From the NCBI GenBank assembly GCA_041675005.1, contig JBAYUQ010000019.1, positions 1-58,088 of the forward strand: a stretch of DNA of 58,088 nucleotides, read 5' to 3'. Shown one piece after another: positions 1-9,643 of the stretch (its first letter is position 1; each line of letters begins with the position of its first letter). Source of the DNA: PGYR01 sp041675005. GTDB lineage: Bacteria; Bacteroidota; Ignavibacteria; Kapaibacteriales; UBA2268. A model generated the notes under the pieces. It was given only the letters and a program-made list of their open reading frames with translations, was not told where the DNA came from and did not search any database. A program made the translations under genes and the position numbers.

Positions 1-1
1 T

Positions 2-280
2 AAAGAAGAAAAAGAAGTTCCTAAATGTCATCAGCAGAAGTCCACTGAAAAGAAAGATTGCTGTAAAAACGATACAGAAGAATTTAAGAATAAAGAACAA
101 TCATTAACATATAACAAGCTTGAAATTGAACAATTCTCTGTATTACAAGCCGTAATATCATCAATATACATTGCTGAAGATTTACAGATTGCAAACAACA
201 AGCCAGCAATATATGAATCGCCTCCGCCTATTGCCATGAGGCAATCCCTACACAAAATACACGAGCAATTCCTAATCTAA
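2..280 (+). CDS. HYC_CC_PP family protein, C-terminal part
   Basis: An open frame enters from the left edge and ends in TAA, giving 92 residues with the N-terminus missing. It carries a Lys/Glu-rich stretch with KKDCCKND, then a segment with ESPPPIAMRQ, and ends in HEQFLI. The CC pair, the PPP motif and the -H.xFLI tail match the small exported Bacteroidota family named HYC_CC_PP. The HYC part would lie outside the window. Family members sit beside copper efflux genes, as here: the RND pump gene begins 55 bases downstream on the same strand. The role is unknown; periplasmic metal binding by the His and Cys residues is an inference. Confidence 0.7.
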   Translation, partial: KEEKEVPKCHQQKSTEKKDCCKNDTEEFKNKEQSLTYNKLEIEQFSVLQAVISSIYIAEDLQIANNKPAIYESPPPIAMRQSLHKIHEQFLI

Positions 281-323
281 ACTCCGATTTTCTCTGAAGT
301 CTTTATCTTTTTTGAAAATCATT

Positions 324-327
324 GGAG
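324..327 (+). promoter_or_regulatory. Shine-Dalgarno GGAG deciding the CusA start
   Basis: GGAG lies 8 bases before a GTG codon at 336. The frame is open further upstream to a TTG at 312, but that codon has no ribosome site and would place an odd peptide before the first membrane helix. Confidence 0.5.
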
Positions 328-335
328 TATTTATC

Positions 336-3300
336 GTGGTCAATTCGATCATCAAATTTTTTCTAGAGAATAGATTAGTAACTATTCTATTACTTTCATT
401 ATTAGTTGTTTGGGGTACTGCTGTTTCTCCCTTCAAATGGGACATAACAAGTGCTATAAATGACCCTGTGGCAGTAGATGCTATACCCGATATTGGTGAA
501 AATCAACAGATTGTTTTCACTAACTGGATCGGACGTTCACCACAGGATATAGATAATCAAATAACATATCCACTAACAACATACTTGCTAGGTATCCCTG
601 GCGTTAAATCTATTCGTAGTTCTTCTATGTTTGGGATTTCTAGTATATATATAATATTTGAAGAAGATATAGAATATTATTGGAGTCGTTCCAGAATATT
701 AGAAAAACTCAATTCCTTACCAATTGGGTTGCTACCTGAAAGCGTATCACCTGCACTTGGACCCGATGCAACAGCTCTTGGACAAGTATATTGGTACACT
801 ATCGAAGGCAGAGATGAGAACGGTAAGCCTGCTGGAGGTTGGGATTTAGATGAGCTACGCTCTATACAAGACTTCTATGTGAAGTATGGCTTAAATGCTG
901 CATCTGGTGTTTCAGAAGTGGCTTCAATTGGTGGTTTTGTAAAGGAGTATCAAGTTGACATCAACCCAGATGCAATGAAGACTTACGGAGTTAATATTAG
1001 TCAAGTTATTAATGCGGTACGAAATGCTAATAAAGATGTTGGAGCTAAGACATTAGAATTCAATAAAGTAGAATATCTAATTCGTGGACTTGGCTATATA
1101 AAAGAGATAAGCGATCTAGAGAATGCCGTTATTAGAGCCAGTGACAATACACCTTTAACAATAAAAGATATTGCAGTAGTGAAGCTCGGCCCTGCTGACA
1201 GAAGAGGGATGCTAGACAAGAATGGATATGAAGCAGTAGGTGGAGTTGTTATAGCACGATATGGCTCTAATCCAATGGAAGTATTAGAGAATGTTAAAGA
1301 AAAGATAGCTGATATATCAAAAGGATTACCTCAAAAAACCCTAGAAGATGGAACTATTTCTAAATTAGAAATTGTCCCCTTCTATGATCGCTCTCAACTG
1401 ATAAAAGAGACATTAGGAACACTTGAAGAAGCCCTTTCACTAGAAGTACTAATTACAATAATAGTAATTCTCCTGATGGTAGGAAATATACGTGCGTCTA
1501 TCGTAATTGCTGTATTGTTACCAGTTGCTATTTTGATGGTATTCATTGCTATGAAATACGCTGGAGTTGCAGCAAACATAGTCGCATTATCGGGGATTGC
1601 CATCGCTATTGGGACTATGGTCGATCTTGCGATTATACTTGTCGAGAATGTGATAGAATACAGAACACTATACCCCAATAAAAAATTACTACCATTGATT
1701 TATCAAGCATCAGCGGAAGTAAGCTCGGCTATTATCACAGCCGTCTCTACTACTATTGTCAGTTTTATCCCTGTATTTATGTTACAAGGAGCAGAAGGTA
1801 AATTGTTTATTCCTCTAGCTTTTACTAAGACATTTGCACTCATCTCAGCACTTATTATAACTTTATTTATATTACCAACTATTACATACTTACTTTTCTC
1901 TATTCGAGGTAAGAAGTCAATTAGTAGCTATCTTTTTGCTGGAATAGTAGTATTAGCAGGCATATTTGGAATGTTAGTTGTGTCCATTGTATTTGGACTT
2001 ACTGTAATTACAATCGGTATTCTATTAGGAATAGCAGCGAAGAAACCAGATTTGAAAAGTAAAATTTCTACAATCAATGTGTTTCTTGCGACACTCCTTG
2101 TTACTTTGATACTCACTAAGTATTGGATGCCATTAGGTCCATCGGAATCCTTATTCCTAAATTTCTTTTTTGTATTTATACTATTGATAGCAGTTCTTGG
2201 GTCTTTCAAATTGATAATACATTATTATGAGCCAATCCTTTATTGGTGTTTAGAACATAAGACTACATTTCTTTTATTTCCAACCTTTATCGTACTAATA
2301 GGGATAATGACTTGGGTCGGATTCCCTAAAGTTTTTGGATTCGTGAATACGGGATTCAATTCAGTAGGGCTTGATATTTCGAAAACGAGACCTTGGGTGA
2401 ATATGTCAAATGCATTTCCAGGATTGGGGTCAGAGTTTATGCCTTCATTGGATGAAGGTTCATTCCTATTAATGCCAACATCAATGCCATATACAGGAGT
2501 TGCTAAAAACAGAGAGCTGCTTCAGAATTTAGATTTGGCTGTTCAGCAAATACCAGAAGTAGAGATGGTAGTTGGTAAAGCTGGTAGAATAGAAAGCGCA
2601 TTAGACCCAGCTCCCCTATCAATGTTCGAGAATATTATAAATTACAAATCTGAATACATTAATGATACAGATGGACATCGAACTAGGTTCAAGGTAGATG
2701 ATGATGGTAACTTCATAACCAAATCAGGTGATACACTGTCTAACGAAAATGCTATTCTAAACGGAATAGAAAAAGCAGATTTAATAGCCGATGAAGATGG
2801 AGAAAATTTCCGCCAATGGCGGAAATCAATACATTCAACTGATGATATTTGGAATGAGATCGTTGTTCATAGCGATTTCGTAGAAATAACATCTGCACCA
2901 AAATTGCAGCCAATAGAAACTCGTTTAATTATGCTACAAACTGGTATGCGAGCGCCAATGGGATTAAAAGTATTTGGTCCTGATTTAAAGACTATTGAAC
3001 AATTTGGGATGAAACTGGAAGAAATACTTAGGAGAGTACCTTCAGTCAAATCTGAAGCCGTATTTGCCGATAGAGTAGTTGGTAAACCATATATACACAT
3101 TAATATTAACAGAAATGAAATAGCGCGCTATGGGCTGAATATAACGGATATTCAAAATGTTATAGAAACAGCTATTGGTGGTATGCCTTTAACGACTACT
3201 GTTGAAGGAAGAGAAAGATATAATGTAAGAGTCCGATATCCACGAGAATTGCGTGATGAGCCAGACAAGCTAATGAGAACGTTAGTACCAACTCCTGGAG

Positions 3301-4130
3301 GAAATCAGATTCCACTTAGCCAGTTAGCAACTCTTGAGTATGTAAAAGGTCCTCAGCTTATCAAAAGTGAAAATACATTCCTAACCAGCTATGTCCTATT
3401 TGATAAGCGTGATGGCTTTGCAGAAGTGAATGTAGTAGAAGATGCTGAGAGTTATATCAAAGCAGCTATTGATTCTGGAGAATTGAAAATCCCAGCTGGA
3501 ATTAGCTACAAGTTCTCAGGAAATTATGAGAATCAATTACGTGCAAATAAGCGTTTATCTATTATTATCCCAGTAGTATTATTCGCTATATTTTTAATCT
3601 TATATTTTCAGTTCCGCTCAGTTGTGGTAAGTCTAATCGTCTTCACAGGAATTGCAGTTGCTCTTGCTGGTGGGTTTACTATGCTTTGGCTATATGGGCA
3701 GTCTTGGTTTGCAGATTTTAGCTTCCTTGGTGCTAATATGAGAGATCTATTCCAGATGGGTAATATAAATATAAGTGTGGCTGTTTGGGTAGGATTTATA
3801 GCTCTATTCGGTATAGCAACCGATGATGGAGTAGTAATGGCAACTTATTTAAGAGATAATTTCAATGATAAAGAGATGAAATCTGTTGCTGAAATTAGAA
3901 GCCTAACTTTAGAAGCGGGTAAGAGAAGGGTACGACCTTGCTTGATGACTACAGCCACTACTCTAATAGCTTTGGTTCCCATATTGACGAGTACAGGGCG
4001 TGGATCAGATATAATGTTACCAATGGCCATACCTGCTTTTGGAGGAATGTTAATCGCTATAATTACCATATTCGTAGTACCTGTACTATACTCGCTTTGG
4101 AAAGAAAAACAATTGGAGATAGTAAAATGA
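336..4130 (+). CDS. cusA: CusA/CzcA-type heavy-metal RND efflux permease
   Basis: Inner-membrane, proton-driven pump subunit exporting metal ions (copper or silver likely from context) through a CusB/TolC assembly. With the GTG start it has 1264 residues, against about 1050 in E. coli CusA. Visible family marks are the N-terminal helix, a porter segment with LPESVSPALGPDATALGQ, the transmembrane-4 motif GTMVDLAIILVEN with the proton-relay Asp near residue 430, DEGSFLLMPTSMP, DPAPLSMFE, and the C-terminal FGIATDDGVVMATYL. The extra length comes from a hydrophobic insertion between the two membrane halves (about residues 530-640) and an acidic insertion in the second porter loop (about residues 780-850); long versions like this are known in Bacteroidota. 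The stop overlaps the next start as ATGA, so the two are co-translated. Confidence 0.92.
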   Translation: MVNSIIKFFLENRLVTILLLSLLVVWGTAVSPFKWDITSAINDPVAVDAIPDIGENQQIVFTNWIGRSPQDIDNQITYPLTTYLLGIPGVKSIRSSSMFGISSIYIIFEEDIEYYWSRSRILEKLNSLPIGLLPESVSPALGPDATALGQVYWYTIEGRDENGKPAGGWDLDELRSIQDFYVKYGLNAASGVSEVASIGGFVKEYQVDINPDAMKTYGVNISQVINAVRNANKDVGAKTLEFNKVEYLIRGLGYIKEISDLENAVIRASDNTPLTIKDIAVVKLGPADRRGMLDKNGYEAVGGVVIARYGSNPMEVLENVKEKIADISKGLPQKTLEDGTISKLEIVPFYDRSQLIKETLGTLEEALSLEVLITIIVILLMVGNIRASIVIAVLLPVAILMVFIAMKYAGVAANIVALSGIAIAIGTMVDLAIILVENVIEYRTLYPNKKLLPLIYQASAEVSSAIITAVSTTIVSFIPVFMLQGAEGKLFIPLAFTKTFALISALIITLFILPTITYLLFSIRGKKSISSYLFAGIVVLAGIFGMLVVSIVFGLTVITIGILLGIAAKKPDLKSKISTINVFLATLLVTLILTKYWMPLGPSESLFLNFFFVFILLIAVLGSFKLIIHYYEPILYWCLEHKTTFLLFPTFIVLIGIMTWVGFPKVFGFVNTGFNSVGLDISKTRPWVNMSNAFPGLGSEFMPSLDEGSFLLMPTSMPYTGVAKNRELLQNLDLAVQQIPEVEMVVGKAGRIESALDPAPLSMFENIINYKSEYINDTDGHRTRFKVDDDGNFITKSGDTLSNENAILNGIEKADLIADEDGENFRQWRKSIHSTDDIWNEIVVHSDFVEITSAPKLQPIETRLIMLQTGMRAPMGLKVFGPDLKTIEQFGMKLEEILRRVPSVKSEAVFADRVVGKPYIHININRNEIARYGLNITDIQNVIETAIGGMPLTTTVEGRERYNVRVRYPRELRDEPDKLMRTLVPTPGGNQIPLSQLATLEYVKGPQLIKSENTFLTSYVLFDKRDGFAEVNVVEDAESYIKAAIDSGELKIPAGISYKFSGNYENQLRANKRLSIIIPVVLFAIFLILYFQFRSVVVSLIVFTGIAVALAGGFTMLWLYGQSWFADFSFLGANMRDLFQMGNINISVAVWVGFIALFGIATDDGVVMATYLRDNFNDKEMKSVAEIRSLTLEAGKRRVRPCLMTTATTLIALVPILTSTGRGSDIMLPMAIPAFGGMLIAIITIFVVPVLYSLWKEKQLEIVK

Positions 4131-5341
4131 AAACGCTAATAATATTATTACTTTTAACAGTATGTAATTTGAGTTCTCAAACTATACAAGACTATTTGAA
4201 AGAAGCTGAGAATAATAACACCCTGCTAAAAGCAAAGTACATTGAATATGAACAGCAGTTGCTAAATGCACCACAAGTCTCAGCAGTGCCTGACCCTACT
4301 ATTAGTTTAGGTTACTTTGTTACCCGACCATATACTCGAGTCGGTCCACAGAATTTTAAGTTATCACTAGTACAGAAACTTCCATGGTTTGGTACTCTTA
4401 CTGATTACGAACAAGAGAGTTTAGAATTAGCAGAGGCAAAAAGAAAAGACTTCGAACTAAAAAAGGATGAAGTATTCTTTGCTGTAAGAGCTAATCTATA
4501 TGAGTTATACAGAATAGAGGAAGAAAAGGAATATTTGATGCAATCATCAGAATTACTGAATTATATTTATCCTATCGTTAAGACCAAAGTGGAAACAAGT
4601 TCCGCAAGATTAAGTGATCTTTTGACTTTGGAGTTGATGATTAGTGAATTAGGAACAAAGATAAATATACTTGAAATAGAAGCTAATCCATATCGAGAGG
4701 AATTGAAGCAATTACTTAATAGAAATGAAGATTCTAAAATAGTAATACCTTCTGTGTTGGAAGAGATAATAAGTATTTCTGAAATGAGAGTTAGTATAAT
4801 GAATAACCCTTCAGTAGAAAGACTGGAGATTTTACAAAAGGCATCAAAGTATAGAGTATCATCAGCAAGTTCAGAATCAAACCCTTCAATTACTCTAGGT
4901 CTAGACTATATTAACGTCAGTGAGATGAGCGATATGTCTCTTCAAAATAACGGATTAGATATTATAATGCCAATGGTAGGAATATCAATACCATTTTTTA
5001 GTGGGAAATATTCTGCTAAAGAAGAGCAAGCAACTGCAATGATAAATCAATATAAATATGAGCGAGAGAATCTGTTAAGTAAACTCAAGTCAAAGTTCGA
5101 AAGCATTCTATTTAATATCAAATCAGACGAAGAAAGAGTAATCTTATACAACAACCAAATAGAGACGTTGAATAACATACGTGATTTACTTTACGAAGAG
5201 TACAGTGCAATTGCAAATGAAGATATACTGGAAGTAATTAGAACAGAAGAAAAGATAATTCAATATAAAAAAATGAAATTAGATGCGGAAGTATCAATTT
5301 TAAATCAAAAAGCACAATTAATCAGTATTGTGGGAGAGTAA
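4127..5341 (+). CDS. TolC-family outer-membrane efflux protein
   Basis: Outer-membrane channel of the metal efflux complex, 404 residues. The ATG at 4127 overlaps the pump's stop and gives a clean signal peptide (MKTLIILLLLTVCNLSSQ), so upstream in-frame codons inside the pump gene are not used. The body alternates long amphipathic helices with short strand-like segments, for example PQVSAVPDPTISLGYFVTRP and a second ASSESNPSITLGLDYINVS repeat. This is the two-repeat pattern of outer-membrane efflux proteins. The order pump, channel, ATPase, adaptor on one strand with gaps of a few bases shows a single operon. Sequence alone does not show the transported ion. Confidence 0.88.
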   Translation: MKTLIILLLLTVCNLSSQTIQDYLKEAENNNTLLKAKYIEYEQQLLNAPQVSAVPDPTISLGYFVTRPYTRVGPQNFKLSLVQKLPWFGTLTDYEQESLELAEAKRKDFELKKDEVFFAVRANLYELYRIEEEKEYLMQSSELLNYIYPIVKTKVETSSARLSDLLTLELMISELGTKINILEIEANPYREELKQLLNRNEDSKIVIPSVLEEIISISEMRVSIMNNPSVERLEILQKASKYRVSSASSESNPSITLGLDYINVSEMSDMSLQNNGLDIIMPMVGISIPFFSGKYSAKEEQATAMINQYKYERENLLSKLKSKFESILFNIKSDEERVILYNNQIETLNNIRDLLYEEYSAIANEDILEVIRTEEKIIQYKKMKLDAEVSILNQKAQLISIVGE

Positions 5342-5345
5342 AAAA

Positions 5346-7328
5346 ATGAACCATAACCATGAACATCACGATCACACAGAACATCATAAAATGATGATTA
5401 AAGATTTCAAGAAAAAGTTTTTTATATCTTTAGTATTGACGTTCCCAATATTGCTTTTTTCACCACTAATCCAAGGGCTATTAGGGATAAGCATTCAGTT
5501 CGAAACAATGGGTATAATCTCATTTGCACTAGCCTCTGTCATTTACTTCTATGGTGGCCAACCTTTTCTCAAAGGATTGAAAGAGGAGGTGTCTAATAAA
5601 AACCCAGGAATGATGACTCTTATTGGTATCGCAATAACAGTTGCTTGGGCTTATAGCTCTGCTGTTACTTTTGGTTTAAAAGGAATGCCTTTCTATTGGG
5701 AACTTGCTACTCTGATTGATATTATGCTTTTAGGACATTGGATAGAGATGAAATCCATTGTTGGGACAAGCGGAGCATTACAAGAGTTAGTAAAGCTAAT
5801 GCCATCAGATGCACATCTAATAAAAGATGGAGTAACCAAGGATGTTAAACTTAATGAAATCAAAAAGGGTGATACATTATTAATTAAAGCAAATGAAAAA
5901 GTACCTGCTGATGGTATAATAGTAGATGGTGATACCTATATAGATGAAAGTATGATATCAGGCGAAAGCAAACCAGTCAAAAAATCAAATGGTGACAAAG
6001 TTACTGGTGGTACAATCAATGGAAGTAGCTCTTTAAAAATAGAAGTTAGAAACTCAGGCGACGATAGCTATCTTAACAAAGTAATCAAGATGGTGCGTGA
6101 GGCACAAGCAGTAAAATCAAAGACCCAGAACTTAGCCGATAAAGCTGCAAAGTGGCTTACTTATGTAGCACTCTCTGTTGGTTTTATTACCTTTATAGTG
6201 TGGTTATTAGCTGGACAAGAACTACAATTTGCATTAGAGAGAATGGTTAGTGTAATGGTAATAACTTGTCCACATGCACTAGGTCTTGCAATCCCGTTAG
6301 TAGTTGCTATTTCTACTACTATATCTGCGAAAAATGGGTTGTTAATAAGAAATCGTACTGCGTTTGAGAACTCAGGAAAAATCACGTCTTTAGTATTTGA
6401 TAAAACAGGTACACTAACCCATGGTAAATTTGGAGTTGATGAGATTCGTTCAACCTCAAATCTATCTAAAGAGGAATTATTATCAATCACTTCCTCCCTT
6501 GAGGAAAATTCTGAACACCCTATCGCTCAAAGTATTGTAAAAGATGCGAAAGAGAAACAACTCAGTTTACATAAAGTATCCAATTTTGAATCTATTACAG
6601 GTAAAGGTATTAGTGGAACAATCAATGGGAAGAATTATTCAGTCGTGAGTCCGAAATTTCTAAACGAAAATAATTTGGAAATACCTGAATTAGATATTAA
6701 AACAGAGTTAGGAACCACTGTTTATTTGATATCTGAATCTGAAGTACTTGGCGCTATTTCATTAGCAGATAGAATAAGGAAGGAGAGCTATGATGCAATA
6801 AAAGCCCTTCAAAGCATGAACATCAAGTGCTATATGGCAACGGGTGATAATGAGAAGGTTGCAAAAGCAGTTAGTAAAGAACTCGGATTAGATGGATATT
6901 ATAGTGAGGTTCTTCCAGAAGATAAAGTTAGAATCGTAAATGATTTGCAAGAAAAAGATGAATTCGTAGCAATGACTGGAGATGGTGTTAATGATTCACC
7001 TGCTTTAGCCCAAGCAAATATTGGAATAGCTATTGGGTCAGGAACTGATGTAGCCGCTGAAACAGCTGATATTATATTAGTAGATAGTAACCCAAAAGAT
7101 ATAGTACATTTATTACAGTTTGGGGAAGCAACAAGAAAAAAGATGATTCAGAATATAATATGGGCAACTGGTTATAATGTAATTGCAGTTCCACTAGCTG
7201 CAGGAGTTTTATATCCAACTATAGTTTTGGATCCAGCAATTGGAGCTGCTGTGATGAGTTTTTCTACTATAATTGTTGCTGCGAATGCACAATTACTAAA
7301 ATTAAAATTGAAAAAAGGAAGTGAATAA
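5346..7328 (+). CDS. copB: CopB-type copper-translocating P-type ATPase
   Basis: P1B ATPase of 660 residues pumping copper out of the cytoplasm. The N-terminus is His-rich (MNHNHEHHDHTEHH) instead of carrying CxxC domains. The transmembrane metal motif is CPH at residues 308-310, typical of the P1B-3/CopB group. The actuator carries SGES, the phosphorylated Asp is in DKTGT near residue 352, the nucleotide domain has SEHPIAQ, and the hinge is TGDGVNDSPALAQ. GGGAG seven bases before ATG 5346 sets the start; an earlier GTG would overlap the channel gene. Lying between the channel and adaptor genes is the main reason to call the whole operon copper-related. Silver is an alternative substrate. Confidence 0.92.
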   Translation: MNHNHEHHDHTEHHKMMIKDFKKKFFISLVLTFPILLFSPLIQGLLGISIQFETMGIISFALASVIYFYGGQPFLKGLKEEVSNKNPGMMTLIGIAITVAWAYSSAVTFGLKGMPFYWELATLIDIMLLGHWIEMKSIVGTSGALQELVKLMPSDAHLIKDGVTKDVKLNEIKKGDTLLIKANEKVPADGIIVDGDTYIDESMISGESKPVKKSNGDKVTGGTINGSSSLKIEVRNSGDDSYLNKVIKMVREAQAVKSKTQNLADKAAKWLTYVALSVGFITFIVWLLAGQELQFALERMVSVMVITCPHALGLAIPLVVAISTTISAKNGLLIRNRTAFENSGKITSLVFDKTGTLTHGKFGVDEIRSTSNLSKEELLSITSSLEENSEHPIAQSIVKDAKEKQLSLHKVSNFESITGKGISGTINGKNYSVVSPKFLNENNLEIPELDIKTELGTTVYLISESEVLGAISLADRIRKESYDAIKALQSMNIKCYMATGDNEKVAKAVSKELGLDGYYSEVLPEDKVRIVNDLQEKDEFVAMTGDGVNDSPALAQANIGIAIGSGTDVAAETADIILVDSNPKDIVHLLQFGEATRKKMIQNIIWATGYNVIAVPLAAGVLYPTIVLDPAIGAAVMSFSTIIVAANAQLLKLKLKKGSE

Positions 7329-7329
7329 A

Positions 7330-9054
7330 ATGAAAAAGTATATAATAGTAATAGTAACATTAGTCATTGGTATCGCACTTGGGTGGTTGTTTTTTGCAGG
7401 AGACAGTGCCGAGGATAATCATAATCATTCGCAAGAATCTGTCGAGTATTGGACATGTTCAATGCATCCTAACGTTCGCAGCCAAGAACCTGGAGATTGT
7501 CCTATTTGTGGTATGGATTTGATACCAGCTAAATCGGGAGGTTCAGAAGTTGATAATTCCGCGATTACTCTAACAGAAAATCAAATACGCGTAGCAAATA
7601 TCAGAACTATGATAGTGGGGAAAGGAAACACAAGTAGTAATACTAGACTAAATGGAAAAATTGATTTTGATGAACGTAAAGTATATACTCAGCCAGCTCA
7701 CTTTACTGGACGGATAGAAAAGCTATATATCAACTATACTGGAGCTAAAGTATCAGCAGGTCAGAAATTGGCTACTATATATTCTCCTGAACTAGTACTA
7801 ATGCAGAAGGAGCTACTAAGTGCTTATAAGATGAAAGACAAGCAACCAGAGCTATTTCAATCTATTAAAAGTAAGTTGATGAGAAAGAAAATCCATCAGG
7901 ATCAGATAGATAAGATAATCGCTAAAGGTGATGTAATCGATAACTTTGATGTATATTCTCATCAATCGGGTGTAGTTACTAAATTGTTTATTAATTCTGG
8001 TGACCATGTTACAACTGGTGACCCTATTGTAGAGTTAGCAAATCTGACCCAACTCTGGACTATATTTGAGGCTTATGAAGGAGATTTATCTAATATCCAC
8101 ACAGGTGATATAATCAAATTCACAGTGCCATCTTATCCAGGAGAAGTGTTCCAAAGTACCATCAACTTCATTGACCCCATTATTAATAATGAAACACGTA
8201 CTGCCCAAATAAGAGGTTCAATAAATAATAGTGCAGGTAAATTGAAACCAGAGATGCTTGCTGTTGGCAATATAGACGGAAAGAGTAGTAGTCAACAACT
8301 TGTCATACCCTCTACAGCAGTTCTTTGGACTGGGAAACGATCTGTAGTTTACGTAAAACAGCCTAATACTGATGAATATATATTCGAAGCAAGGGAAATA
8401 GAAATCGGACAGCTCTCTAACGGTCAATATCCCGTTATTAATGGCTTGCAATCAGGAGAAGAAATAGCTGTCAATGGAGCATTCACTATTGACGCAGCAG
8501 CACAAATTGCAGGTAAGCCAAACATGATGAATATGGATAAAGATGATGTTGAACCAATGAAAGGGCATGACCACGGTGCTGTTGAAATGAGTATTCCAAA
8601 ATCAACCCCAGAAAAAACTAAAATAGATTTTTCGCCCTTACTACCGATGTATATGAATCTGAATGAATCATTCGTTCAAACTGATATAAAAAAGGTTAAA
8701 TCTAATTCAAAAGTCTTATCTAATTATATCAAAAATCAGATACTGAACAAAGACGGAATCAAAACTTCACCCTATGAAAAGAAAATAGCTTCTGTTTACA
8801 AATTGGCAAAACAGATAGAAAGTGAGAGTGATATAGAGAAATCAAGGTCTAACTATAGTAGTATTTCTGTTTTACTAATTGACCTGATAAGCTCTACCAA
8901 TTCTTATGACAAAAACATCTATGTCTTCAAATGCCCAATGGCTTCAGTTGGTGATAGTGCCGTTTGGATGAGTTACGATAAGAAAGTACAAAATCCATAC
9001 TACGGAGATAAGATGCTAAAATGCGGTTTCGTATTACGAGAAATGAAGAAGTAA
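7330..9054 (+). CDS. cusB: CusB-type RND periplasmic adaptor with heavy-metal-binding domain
   Basis: Membrane-fusion protein bridging the RND pump and the outer-membrane channel, 574 residues. It starts one base after the ATPase stop, behind GGAAG. A single N-terminal helix is followed by a short metal-binding module with WTCSMHP and CPICGMDL, then the barrel-sandwich/hairpin and beta-barrel domains (VYTQPAHFTGRIEKLYINYT; VTKLFINSGDHVTTGDPI). A Met/His-rich linker (NMMNMDKDD, GHDHGA) leads to a DUF3347-like C-terminal domain ending in CPMA and NPYYGDKMLKCG. Cys, Met and His clusters at both ends fit delivery of copper to the pump. It is the last gene of the operon. Confidence 0.9.
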   Translation: MKKYIIVIVTLVIGIALGWLFFAGDSAEDNHNHSQESVEYWTCSMHPNVRSQEPGDCPICGMDLIPAKSGGSEVDNSAITLTENQIRVANIRTMIVGKGNTSSNTRLNGKIDFDERKVYTQPAHFTGRIEKLYINYTGAKVSAGQKLATIYSPELVLMQKELLSAYKMKDKQPELFQSIKSKLMRKKIHQDQIDKIIAKGDVIDNFDVYSHQSGVVTKLFINSGDHVTTGDPIVELANLTQLWTIFEAYEGDLSNIHTGDIIKFTVPSYPGEVFQSTINFIDPIINNETRTAQIRGSINNSAGKLKPEMLAVGNIDGKSSSQQLVIPSTAVLWTGKRSVVYVKQPNTDEYIFEAREIEIGQLSNGQYPVINGLQSGEEIAVNGAFTIDAAAQIAGKPNMMNMDKDDVEPMKGHDHGAVEMSIPKSTPEKTKIDFSPLLPMYMNLNESFVQTDIKKVKSNSKVLSNYIKNQILNKDGIKTSPYEKKIASVYKLAKQIESESDIEKSRSNYSSISVLLIDLISSTNSYDKNIYVFKCPMASVGDSAVWMSYDKKVQNPYYGDKMLKCGFVLREMKK

Positions 9055-9611
9055 TAGAGCTATGTAGTATGAATGCTGCATTAAAAAAAGAAATAGCTTC
9101 TGGCACATTGTCGAATTTAAGCCTTAAAGACTCCTTACGTGCTTTTTAGTTATAGATGTTGGAATTGTAGTGTAATTACCGCAAAAGTCACTCAGTGGCT
9201 CCCAGAATGCTTTAAATCATCATCTGTGGTTGGTGGTTGCAATATATTATGTTGTAAGCTATATACAGCTTCGTGAAATTCAGACCTGTGGCTATAATCA
9301 TACGCTAAGATTATAAAATTCAAATACGAAGATCATATCATCAGTTTTATTTCGGGGTACGATTTCCCACCAGCGGTTCCACTTTTCCATTCATCTTCAA
9401 TTTATCTAAATATTGCGACCAAACCAAAATGTACTCATTCCATAAGTGCATTAATTTAGCACACATGCATCAAATAAAATTATCTGCATATATATATTGT
9501 AAGTTATCAAATATAATAGGTAAAACTATGAAAAAACAAATATGTATATGTGCATTTCACATAAAGTCGACAGGTAATATTACCAGCAATATCGGAATAG
9601 AGATTACTCTT

Positions 9612-9625
9612 TTAAGCGCTTCTAA
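9612..9625 (+). repeat. 14-bp inverted repeat, left copy
   Basis: TTAAGCGCTTCTAA. Its exact reverse complement occurs at 11628-11641, so the pair brackets the ATPase gene and both downstream hairpin structures. The core AAGCGCTT is itself palindromic. This copy sits 19-32 bases before the ATPase start, so it could also be an operator. Confidence 0.55.
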
Positions 9626-9631
9626 TGCGAC

Positions 9632-9637
9632 AGGAGG
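9632..9637 (+). promoter_or_regulatory. consensus Shine-Dalgarno AGGAGG before the ATPase
   Basis: A full AGGAGG sits six bases before ATG 9644 and fixes the start. Most core genes in this window have weak or no such site, so this points to a foreign gene. Confidence 0.7.
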
Positions 9638-9643
9638 TTTAGA

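Larger units (their letters stand above)
9055..9643. other. gene-poor junction after the copper operon
   Basis: No convincing gene lies in these 589 bases. A minus-strand frame at 9347-9466 encodes 39 residues (MCAKLMHLWNEYIL... ending VGNRTPK) with protein-like composition and could be the tail of a lost gene. A plus-strand frame of 72 codons (9429-9647) overlaps the next gene's start but has no ribosome site or recognisable content. The stretch probably marks a junction between the metal operon and the ATPase module. Confidence 0.4.

Noticed and set aside
9055..9643. Second copy of the tRNA-Leu 3' end as left attachment site of the island
   Set aside because: I searched by eye for the tRNA end and terminator sequence here and elsewhere in the window and saw no second copy; it may lie beyond the left edge.
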